Shown here in pieces: positions 56,921-64,000 of a DNA stretch of 64,000 bases (within the stretch, counting starts at the first letter, position 1; each line of letters opens with the position of its first letter). The notes under the pieces are model-generated. The model saw nothing but the letters and a program-made list of their open reading frames with translations, did no database searches and was not told the origin of the DNA. The DNA comes from Hyalangium ruber (GTDB lineage Bacteria; Myxococcota; Myxococcia; Myxococcales; Myxococcaceae). The DNA is taken from positions 124,001 to 188,000 of the forward strand of contig NZ_JAXIVS010000013.1 of assembly GCF_034259325.1 (NCBI RefSeq). Reading direction: 5' to 3'. The translations under genes were made by a program, and so were the position numbers.

Positions 56921-57781
56921 TCAGACGCTGGGGGCGATGCGGCGGTAGCGCGCCTCGATGAAGAGATAGAGGGCGTAGGCGACGAGCCCCGCGGCGGTGA
57001 TGCCCAGGAGCACGACGCCGTGAGGCTGTCGGGCCAGGATGGCCAGGGCCTCGCCCAGCCCCTTGGCTTCGCCGGGATCGGCCTGCAGCGCGGCGCGGAT
57101 GAAGAAGGCGCCAATGAGGAGGAACACGCCTCCGCGCGCGGCCAGCCCGAAGCGGCAGAGCTGCACGGCGGTATGCGCGCGGTTCGGCGCCAGGCGCTGA
57201 AGGTCCAGCTTGCGGCGGAAGTTCGCGGTGAATGCCTTGTGGAACTCCTTCACGGCGTAGCCGATGACGACCAGCCCCACGAGCGCCACCAGCACCTGTC
57301 CCAGGGGCTGCTCGAGCAGCCGCGCCGTCCAGCCTCGGGTGCTGGTGCCCTCGCGAGGGGCGCCGCCCAGGGCGCGCTGCGCGGCGGTGAGCGCGAGGCC
57401 GGCGTAGAGGGCGCCTCCCGCGAAGTAGGCCACCCGCTTCACCAGCGCCTTGCCGCGAGTGCCCACGTGCTCGGGATCCAGGAACGCCTGGACCCAGCGC
57501 CACACGACGAAGCCCACGAGGCCCACGGCGAGCAGCGCGAGCAGGAACCGGCCGAAGGGCTGGTGGGCCACGCTCTCCACGGCTCCGTGGCTGTCGGTGG
57601 TGCGCCCCCCTTGGCCTAAGGCCAGCCGCAGGGCCAGGGTGCCGATGATGGCGTACACGACGCCCTTGGCTCCGTAGCCCAGCCTCGCACAGCGCTCCAC
57701 CCAGCCGCCGCGCGCTGACGCACGCACCTCGTCAGGCACCCGCCCCCAGTTGGGGGATCGCGTCACATTCACCGTTGCCAT
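56921..57781 (-). CDS. DUF1206 membrane protein (three two-helix repeats)
   Basis: 286 aa. Three repeats, each a Gly/Tyr-Lys/Arg-Gly motif followed by two helices: RLGYGAKGVVYAIIGTLALRLAL; RVAYFAGGALYAGLALTAA; RFGLAARGGVFLLIGAFFIRAAL, with 'QPFGRFLLALLAVGL'-like second helices. This is the DUF1206 architecture; function is unknown. AGGGG lies before the ATG. It sits between two sensor kinases on the same strand, with 106 nt to the upstream kinase gene. Confidence 0.88.
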   Translation of the reverse strand: MATVNVTRSPNWGRVPDEVRASARGGWVERCARLGYGAKGVVYAIIGTLALRLALGQGGRTTDSHGAVESVAHQPFGRFLLALLAVGLVGFVVWRWVQAFLDPEHVGTRGKALVKRVAYFAGGALYAGLALTAAQRALGGAPREGTSTRGWTARLLEQPLGQVLVALVGLVVIGYAVKEFHKAFTANFRRKLDLQRLAPNRAHTAVQLCRFGLAARGGVFLLIGAFFIRAALQADPGEAKGLGEALAILARQPHGVVLLGITAAGLVAYALYLFIEARYRRIAPSV

Positions 57782-57887
57782 GTCCGCCCCTCCCTCGACG
57801 CTGTCGCGCCGCTAACGGTGTTCACGGCGCACCCAGGCGCCAGCGCGTGCCTGGTCGGCTGGGCTCCTTGCGAGCGGGGGCGGCAGC

Positions 57888-60650
57888 TCAGCCGGTGGAG
57901 GGCCGCGCCAGGTCCTCGTCGGAGCGAGAGGGGGAGAAGTCCCTGCCAGAGGGCGCGGGCACCAGGGGGAGGCTGAAGGAGAACGTCGAGCCTGCCTCGG
58001 GAGAGCTCGCCACCCAGATGCGTCCGCCCTGGGCCTCGATCATCTGCCGGCTCAGGTGCAACCCGAGCCCCACCACCCCGGTGTAGCCCTGCGCCCCAGG
58101 AGGCAGTGGCTCGTAGAGGGGCTCGAAGACATGGGGTTGGCGCTCCGGTGGAATTCCCGGGTCCTGGTCGTGAACGGAGACCACGACCTCTTCGTCCTGC
58201 CTGCGCGCCTTGATCTCGATCGCCTGGCCGGGGAACGAGTACCGGACGGCGTTCTCCAGCAGGTGCGTCACCACATCCCCGATGAACTGGCGGTCGGCCT
58301 GGACGAAGAGCGGGCCGGAGGCCTCGATGGAGATCGGGTTCTCCGTGGTCCGGGCGAGGTTCTCCACCCGCTCGCGGATCAGCTCCAGGAGATCGAAGGT
58401 CTCGTGCTCCTGCGTGCGCGGTCCGGGCGCCATCCGCACGGCCGTGAACAAGTGCTCCACCAGCCGGGCGATCCGGCGCGTGTTGCGCATGATGGCGGTG
58501 AGGCCCTTCTTCTGGCGGGGCGTGGAGTCCTCGTGGTGCAACAGCATCTCCGCCCAGGTCTGGATGGTGGTGACGGGCGTCTTCAGCTCATGGGCCGCGG
58601 CGGACATGAACTCCTCGCGCAGGCGCAGGGCCTCGCGCACCTGCTGGAACAGGCGCGCCTTCTCGATGGCCACGGCGAACAGCCGGCCCACGGTGGAGTA
58701 GAACTCCAGCTCCCGGCTGGAGAAGCGCCGGGGCGCATACGTGCAGCAGGTCATCACTCCCACCAGGCGATCCTGTGAGAGCAGCGGCAGCGCCGCGATC
58801 CCCCGGAAGGGCTCTTCGGTGAGCATGCACGAAGCCGGGCACTCCTCTTCCGACTGGGTGTCCTCGACGGTCTGGATGTGCTTCGTCAGGGCCGCATGCG
58901 CCGTGAGCACGGGCGCATCGAAGGGCAGGTGATGGAGCTGCTCTCTCACCCCCAGACGGTGGGAGGCGATCAGGGTGAGCTCCTGGCGCTCGGGCTCGGC
59001 CAGCCAGAGCCCCAGCGCATCTACCCCCAGGGAATGGAGGCACTGCTCGATGAACACCTGGGCGATGCGCTCGAGCTCCACTTCGCTGACCAGCGCCTGG
59101 CCAATCCGGGCCAGCGCCAGCTCCTGGTCGAGCAGCCGCGCCAGATCGTCTTCCGCCTGCTTTCGCGCGGTGATGTCCCGGATGACGACCTCTCCGAGGA
59201 TGATCTGCCCCGAGGCATCCCGGACCGGGGCGCCGTTGACGCTGAGCAGGCGCTGTTTGCCATCCAGGCTGCGCAGGCGGATCTCCGCGTCGGTGAACGT
59301 CTCCCCCGACAGCGCGCGGAGGACGGGCATCTCCTTCGCCTCCAGCGGGCGCCCATCGGGGTGCCGGATGTCATAGCGCTGGAGGTACTCGGGCAGCGAC
59401 CGCTCGAACTCGGAGTAGCTCTTGAGCCCGAGCAGCCGCAAGCCCGAGGGGTTGGTGCCGACCAGTCGCCCATCCCGGCCGGCGAGGAAGATGCCATCCG
59501 GCACGCTGGCGATGATCGCCGCCAGCTCGAGGGCCTGCCGCTCGGCCTCCTTGTGCAGGGCGTTGACCTCCTCCTCTCGGCGGATGACCTCCGTGGCCAT
59601 GGCGTTGAAGGCGTTGCCCAGGTCCTCCATCTCATCGCCCGTGTGGATCCGCACGGTCGCGTCCCGATCGCCGCGCTCCAGGGCCTGGGCGGCCGCTCGG
59701 AGCTGATGCACCGGGCGGGCGTAGAAGCGCGCCAGCACGAAGGCCAGCAGGGCGTTGAGCAGGAGGATGCCCGTGAAGGCCAGGAGCTTGACGCGCAGCT
59801 CCGAGAACAGCGGGGCCAGCGCGACGTCGCGGGGAATGGACACGCCCACGGCCCACGGATACCTCGGCACGGGGGCGAAGGCCCCCATGTGCTCGTCACC
59901 GATGAAGGGGTTGGTGAACCGATCGAGCTGGCGGCCGATCCCCGACGCCGCCTCGCGGAGGGCCCCGAGTTCCATGAGGGCGTCGCTCTGCCGATAGGGC
60001 AGGTGGGAGGAGCCCGTGTGGAAGGCCAGCCGGCCCTGGGAATCGGCCAGGAAGATCATCTGATCCTGTTGAAGGCGGGCGTCCACGAAGCGATAGGCCA
60101 GTTGCTCGGAGCGGATCATGATGTTGACCACGCCGATGGGCGTGCCCTGGGGCCCGCGGATGGGGATGCAGGCGACCAGCCCCGTGCGCGTGGGGCGTTT
60201 GAGCTCCAGCACCTCGGAGATGATGGGGACGTTGGCGGCCATCACCTGCTGGAAGTACCGGCGGTCACGGATGTTGAGCCTGGGCGTCGCGGGCTGAGAG
60301 GGATCTCCCCAGCCCCGGTTGACGCCGTTGGCGTCATAGACACCGATGGAGTCATAGAGCGGGCTGTGCGTGACCATCTTCTTCAGGTGCGGATCCAGCA
60401 CCTGGGGGTCCAGCGTCCGCAGCATCGGATCCTGCGCGATGGCCCAACCCAGACCGATGGCGCTGTCGAAGACCTCGGACACCTGCACGGCGACGGAGCG
60501 GGCCGTCATCGACTGGGACACCAGGATGGTCTGCCGGGTCCTCTGCAAATCCGACAGGAAGCCGGCGATCAGCAGGATCAGCACCGGCAGCAGGATGATG
60601 CTGAAGGCCATGAGGAGCTTGGCGTGGATGTGCAGACGTGGGCGGCTCAT
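57888..60650 (-). CDS. Membrane sensor histidine kinase (Cache-HAMP-PAS-GAF)
   Basis: 920 aa. TM1 (LLMAFSIILLPVLILLIAGF), a large periplasmic double-Cache domain (to about 285; MLRTLDPQVLDPHLKKMV, VNIMIRSEQLAYRF), TM2 (LLAFTGILLLNALLAFVLA), HAMP (RPVHQLRAAAQALERGD), PAS (380-500; GIFLAGRDGRLVGTNPSGLRLLG), GAF (520-680), HisKA (AAAHELKTPVTTIQTW with the phospho-His) and HATPase (LLENAVRYS, QDPGIPPER, GLGLHLSRQMIEAQ). It senses an extracytoplasmic ligand. Its ATG overlaps the Ser/Thr-kinase stop by 4 nt (60647-60650), so the two form one unit and may signal together. No receiver domain. Confidence 0.95.
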   Translation of the reverse strand: MSRPRLHIHAKLLMAFSIILLPVLILLIAGFLSDLQRTRQTILVSQSMTARSVAVQVSEVFDSAIGLGWAIAQDPMLRTLDPQVLDPHLKKMVTHSPLYDSIGVYDANGVNRGWGDPSQPATPRLNIRDRRYFQQVMAANVPIISEVLELKRPTRTGLVACIPIRGPQGTPIGVVNIMIRSEQLAYRFVDARLQQDQMIFLADSQGRLAFHTGSSHLPYRQSDALMELGALREAASGIGRQLDRFTNPFIGDEHMGAFAPVPRYPWAVGVSIPRDVALAPLFSELRVKLLAFTGILLLNALLAFVLARFYARPVHQLRAAAQALERGDRDATVRIHTGDEMEDLGNAFNAMATEVIRREEEVNALHKEAERQALELAAIIASVPDGIFLAGRDGRLVGTNPSGLRLLGLKSYSEFERSLPEYLQRYDIRHPDGRPLEAKEMPVLRALSGETFTDAEIRLRSLDGKQRLLSVNGAPVRDASGQIILGEVVIRDITARKQAEDDLARLLDQELALARIGQALVSEVELERIAQVFIEQCLHSLGVDALGLWLAEPERQELTLIASHRLGVREQLHHLPFDAPVLTAHAALTKHIQTVEDTQSEEECPASCMLTEEPFRGIAALPLLSQDRLVGVMTCCTYAPRRFSSRELEFYSTVGRLFAVAIEKARLFQQVREALRLREEFMSAAAHELKTPVTTIQTWAEMLLHHEDSTPRQKKGLTAIMRNTRRIARLVEHLFTAVRMAPGPRTQEHETFDLLELIRERVENLARTTENPISIEASGPLFVQADRQFIGDVVTHLLENAVRYSFPGQAIEIKARRQDEEVVVSVHDQDPGIPPERQPHVFEPLYEPLPPGAQGYTGVVGLGLHLSRQMIEAQGGRIWVASSPEAGSTFSFSLPLVPAPSGRDFSPSRSDEDLARPSTG

Positions 60651-63600
60651 GGGAACACCTGCGTTGGGGTGGAAGTGAGTGCGGACGGCCCCAGCCGCTG
60701 TTGTGCAAGACGCGCGAAGGTGAACGCTTCTTGAGCGAGGGCCACCTCCAGGGCCCGCTGGAAGCTGACCTGGCTCTCCTGCTCACGACCGAGCGCGCGC
60801 AGGCTCTCGCCCCGGAGGCGATGGAGCGCCGATTCGTAGAAGCGCTCCTCTCCCAGCTGGGCCAGCGCCTTGTTCACCACCTCCAGCGCTTGCCGGGGCT
60901 GTCGCTGCCACAGGTGGATCTCCGCGAGCATGCCGAGGTTGTGGTGGTTCTGGTCGCTCCGGAGCCCGGAGGCCCGCCAGTTCTCGAGCCCCTGTCGCAT
61001 GAGCGCCAGGCCCTGGGAGCCCCACCCGAGCCCGGCCATGGCCCAGCTTCGCAGCAGCGCCGACCAGCCCTGCCACAGCCGGAAGTGGTGCTCGCTCGAG
61101 AGCGCCAGGCAGCGCTCCGAGAGCTCGAGCGTGGTGGCGGCATCCCCCCGGTATTGGCAACCCAGCGCCACATGCTGGAGGGCGAAGGCGGAGGTATGGA
61201 GGTGGCCGATCCGGCCCGCCAGCTCCATGGCCTCTTGGCTCCAGAGTCGGGCCTGCTCCAGCTCGCCTCTCCAGGAGAGGATCGTCGAGCCGTAGGCCAG
61301 CCCCGCGACCTCGGGATCCACCCAATGTCGCCGTGCCAGGAGCCGGTGCTGCTCCAGGGGGAAGTGGGCGTTTTCCAGCGAGCGCTCGATCTGCTCTATC
61401 GCGGCGCGGCCCTGTCCCCGGGTGAAGGCCACCACGGCCTCCATCCAGTGCCCCAGGGCGAGGAACTCCCGGTGTCGCTGGCGCTGGCCGAGCGTGACCA
61501 GCCGCTGGGCCAGCTTGTGCGCCTGGACCAGCTCTCCGCGCGCCATGTTGAAGGCGAACGGCCCCCAGTAGGACAGCTCCAGCCGGGGCAGCACCTCGCC
61601 CACCTCGTCGAACAGCACGTGTACGCGGGCATAGGTCCGCTCGGCCTCGGGGGACTGGTAGCCCTGCACCTGCACCAGGGGCATGCCCAGCGTCAGCAGG
61701 AGCTGAAGCTCTTCCCCCTTGCGCTGAGCGGTGTCAGGCAGCTCTCGCAGCAGCTTCAGCGCCTGGTTGAGGTGGCCCATGGCCTCCTGGTAGGCCGAGC
61801 GCTGGCTGGCATGGGCTCCGGCGCGGGCCCACCAGCGGACGGCCGACGCGTGCTGGCCTGCTCGGGTGTAATGGTGGGCCAGCAGCTCCGGGCGTGACTC
61901 CGCGACCTCGGGGAATTGCCGCTCCAGCACCTCGGCGATGCGCCGGTGGTACTCGCGCCGGGTGTCGCGCACCAGGGACTGCGCGGCCGCCTCCTGGATG
62001 AGGGAGTGCCGGAAGTAGTACTCCGCGCCGCGGGAGCTGGGCTCGCTCGGCTGGAGGATGCCCGCCGCGACCAGCCCTTCCAGGTCTCGCTGCCGCGAGG
62101 CCTCCGACTGCTGCGTCAGGGCCGCCAGCAGCGCGCTGGAGAAGCGTCGCCCGACCACGGCGCCGAGCTGTGCCAGCGCCTTCTGCCGGGGAGGCAGCTC
62201 GTCCAGTCGCGCCAGCAACACCTCATGCAGGCTCAGGGGGATGGAGAAGGAGGGGGCCTGGCTGCCCCGTGGCTCCAGGAGGATGCGCGTCATCTCCTCC
62301 ATGAAGAGCGGCACGCCCTCCGTCCTCTGGACGAGCTGCCGTACCAGCTCCGGCTCCAGGTCCTGGCCGTGGGTCATCTCCCGGACCAGCGACGCGGAGT
62401 CCGCCTCGGACAGCCGCTCCAGCTCCAGGAGCCGGACGCCGGGCGGCTCCAGCGGCGCATACCGCAGCTCGGAGCGGCTGCTGAGCAGCAGCAACACCCG
62501 GGACTGCCGCACCGACTCGAGCAGCCAGGCCAGGAACTCCAGGGTGGAAGGATCGGCCCAATGCACGTTCTCCACCACGGCCAGCACGGGACGCTCCCGG
62601 GCCAGGTTGCGCAGCAGGGTGCCCAGCGCCTCGAAGGCCAGGGACTTCTGTCGTTCGGGCGTGAACGGCAACTGCCCCTCCGAGGAGGGAGACAGCAGCG
62701 AGGCAAGCGCCTGCACGTGCTCGCTGGAGAGCCCGAGCGCGAGCAGCCGCGGCTCCATGGCGCGCTGGGAAGAGGGCGGGAGGCCCTCCGGGAGGGCACC
62801 CTGGAGCAGGCGCTGGAGCAGCTCGATGAGGGGGTGGAGCGCGCTGGCGGTGAACTGCGGGCCACAGAGGGCCTTCAGGCGATAGCTCTCCTCGGAGGCC
62901 ACCTGGACGCGCACCTCGTGGATGAGGCGGCTCTTGCCCAGCCCTGCCTCGCCCCGAAGGAGCACGGCGCTGCCTTGCCCCCGCCGGGCTTGCTCCCACA
63001 GGCCGAGCAGCTCCCGCAGCTCCCGCTCTCGGCCCACCAGGGGCGTGAGCCCGAAGGCCGCGCGCCGCTGATCGAAGCGGGAGCGCGCCTTGCGCTTGCT
63101 CAACGCGCGGTACATCGCCACCGGGCGGTTGGTGGGCAGTCCCTCGGGAGTGGCCGAGCCCCGGGCCTCCAGCTCGAAGGCACCGCGCACCACGGTGCGG
63201 GTGGAGGCGGTGAGGAGCACGGTGTTGGGCTCCGCCTGCCGGGCCAGCCAGGCGGCCACCTCGGGGGCGTCTCCGGCGAGCGCGGGCGCGTCCGGCTCCA
63301 GCGTCCCAGTGCTCTCCCGCAGCGCCACCCGGTCCGTGTGGATGCCGACCTTCACGGCGAACCCGGGAGGAGGCCGGCGCGCGAGCTGCTGCTGGAGCAC
63401 CTGGGGGAAGCTCTCCGTCAGGAGCATCCCCGCCTGGACGGCGTTTCGGGCGTCCCCCTCCTGGACCTGGGGATAGCCGAAGCAGGCAAGCACCTGGGAG
63501 CCCATGGACAGCATGATCGAGCCGCCACAGCGGCTGAGGAACTCGGCGCAGCCATGATGGAAGGCGGCCTCCAGCTCATCGCGCTCCTCGGAATCGAGCG

Positions 63601-64000
63601 ACTCTGGCCGGCCGGCCGACACACAGCACACGAGCGTCACCTGGCGGCGCTCGGGGGGACGGGCCTGTCCTTGCTTGCGGCGCAGCCCGAGGCGCTCGCT
63701 CACCTCTTGGAGCTCCTCCAGCAATTCCTGGCCGGAGGGAATCCGCCGGGCGGGATCCTTGGCCAGGGCGGCGGCGACCAGCGGCTCCAGCTCCGAGGGC
63801 AGCTCGGGGTTGCTCTCGCGCAGCGAGGGCATGGGCCGTGGAGAGAGCACGGCGTCGCGGATGCGGTCGGGGACTCGGGAAGGGAAGGGCAGCGTGCCGG
63901 TCAGCAGCTCGTAGAGCATCACCCCGGCGGCCCAGATGTCCGTGCGCTCATCCTGCGGCTCGCCGCGCCACTGCTCCGGCGACATATAGGCGGGGGTGCC
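60647..64000 (-). CDS. Ser/Thr protein kinase - degenerate cyclase - AAA ATPase - TPR protein (5' partial)
   Basis: At least 1117 aa; the kinase N-lobe and catalytic loop lie outside the window. The visible part begins at the activation segment GTPAYMSPEQWRGE and DIWAAGVMLYELLTG. A class III cyclase-like domain follows (RRQVTLVCCVSAG, SMGSQVLACFGYPQ), in which both metal-binding Asp positions are replaced (V and S), so it is probably inactive. Next come an AAA_16/STAND-type ATPase (LVGRERELRELL, GEAGLGKSRLIHE, VLAVVENVHWADPSTLEFLAWLLE) and TPR-like helices to the end. This is a common myxobacterial signalling scaffold. It overlaps and probably co-translates with the Cache histidine kinase. 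Confidence 0.93.
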   Translation of the reverse strand, partial: GTPAYMSPEQWRGEPQDERTDIWAAGVMLYELLTGTLPFPSRVPDRIRDAVLSPRPMPSLRESNPELPSELEPLVAAALAKDPARRIPSGQELLEELQEVSERLGLRRKQGQARPPERRQVTLVCCVSAGRPESLDSEERDELEAAFHHGCAEFLSRCGGSIMLSMGSQVLACFGYPQVQEGDARNAVQAGMLLTESFPQVLQQQLARRPPPGFAVKVGIHTDRVALRESTGTLEPDAPALAGDAPEVAAWLARQAEPNTVLLTASTRTVVRGAFELEARGSATPEGLPTNRPVAMYRALSKRKARSRFDQRRAAFGLTPLVGRERELRELLGLWEQARRGQGSAVLLRGEAGLGKSRLIHEVRVQVASEESYRLKALCGPQFTASALHPLIELLQRLLQGALPEGLPPSSQRAMEPRLLALGLSSEHVQALASLLSPSSEGQLPFTPERQKSLAFEALGTLLRNLARERPVLAVVENVHWADPSTLEFLAWLLESVRQSRVLLLLSSRSELRYAPLEPPGVRLLELERLSEADSASLVREMTHGQDLEPELVRQLVQRTEGVPLFMEEMTRILLEPRGSQAPSFSIPLSLHEVLLARLDELPPRQKALAQLGAVVGRRFSSALLAALTQQSEASRQRDLEGLVAAGILQPSEPSSRGAEYYFRHSLIQEAAAQSLVRDTRREYHRRIAEVLERQFPEVAESRPELLAHHYTRAGQHASAVRWWARAGAHASQRSAYQEAMGHLNQALKLLRELPDTAQRKGEELQLLLTLGMPLVQVQGYQSPEAERTYARVHVLFDEVGEVLPRLELSYWGPFAFNMARGELVQAHKLAQRLVTLGQRQRHREFLALGHWMEAVVAFTRGQGRAAIEQIERSLENAHFPLEQHRLLARRHWVDPEVAGLAYGSTILSWRGELEQARLWSQEAMELAGRIGHLHTSAFALQHVALGCQYRGDAATTLELSERCLALSSEHHFRLWQGWSALLRSWAMAGLGWGSQGLALMRQGLENWRASGLRSDQNHHNLGMLAEIHLWQRQPRQALEVVNKALAQLGEERFYESALHRLRGESLRALGREQESQVSFQRALEVALAQEAFTFARLAQQRLGPSALTSTPTQVFP

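Overview
The window looks like chromosomal DNA of a fruiting-type (cystobacterine) myxobacterium. It is very GC-rich and densely coded, with short gaps and many 4-nt stop/start overlaps. Lipoproteins and two-component or Ser/Thr kinases are abundant. IF-3 carries the long charged C-terminal tail known from Myxococcus (Dsg), and there is a toxin/immunity pair of a type known only from myxobacteria. I saw no tRNA, rRNA, CRISPR array or insertion sequence. The only gene-free stretch longer than 300 nt is 17702-18027, which holds operator-like repeats.

Layout. (1) 1-958: the end of an unidentified gene, then infC, which starts at a non-AUG codon. (2) 1014-17701: a carbohydrate locus. It holds galactokinase, two exported GH43 glycosidases, a complete YtfQRT-YjfF-type galactofuranose/arabinose ABC importer, an orphan sugar-binding protein, a cytoplasmic GH31 alpha-glucosidase and a multidomain GH87 (alpha-1,3-glucanase type) lipoprotein. 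Together these could take apart and import alpha-1,3-glucan and galactofuranose, two polymers characteristic of Aspergillus-type fungal walls. (3) 18028-23860: small metabolic enzymes (YcaC-type hydrolase, alpha/beta hydrolase, glyoxalase I), a phospholipase C/acid phosphatase family protein, and a metallo-beta-lactamase protein plus sigma-54 activator operon with a good sigma-54 promoter. (4) 24087-25386: a SitA/SitI-type polymorphic toxin lipoprotein with an AHH/HNH-like nuclease end and its double-CXXCG immunity protein, directly behind the homogentisate operon. (5) 25424-28241: MarR regulator, homogentisate dioxygenase and fumarylacetoacetase (tyrosine catabolism). (6) 28277-36093: a Cys-rich lipoprotein and a TolC-MFP-RND tripartite efflux operon. 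(7) 36201-45277: exported proteins (DUF4382 lipoprotein, putative metallopeptidase, Flp-like pilin, serine hydrolase, VIT-VWA protein, TM-anchored protein), with DAHP synthase and a PilZ protein between them. (8) 45289-51957: NYN-LOTUS protein, the proton-translocating transhydrogenase PntAB (pntA apparently starts at AUU), a secreted bactofilin-like protein, a GNAT enzyme and an XRE regulator divergent from a small membrane protein. (9) 52074-64000: secreted dienelactone-hydrolase-type enzyme, TrpB2-type synthase, two large sensor histidine kinases flanking a DUF1206 membrane protein, and the 3' part of a Ser/Thr kinase-AAA-TPR regulator that runs off the window.

The strongest leads are the toxin/immunity pair, the combined alpha-1,3-glucan and galactofuranose locus, the AUU start of pntA, a leader stem that would mask the ribosome site of the DUF4382 gene, and the sigma-54 promoter ahead of the sigma-54 activator operon. 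All functions are read from sequence motifs and remembered families; no search was run.
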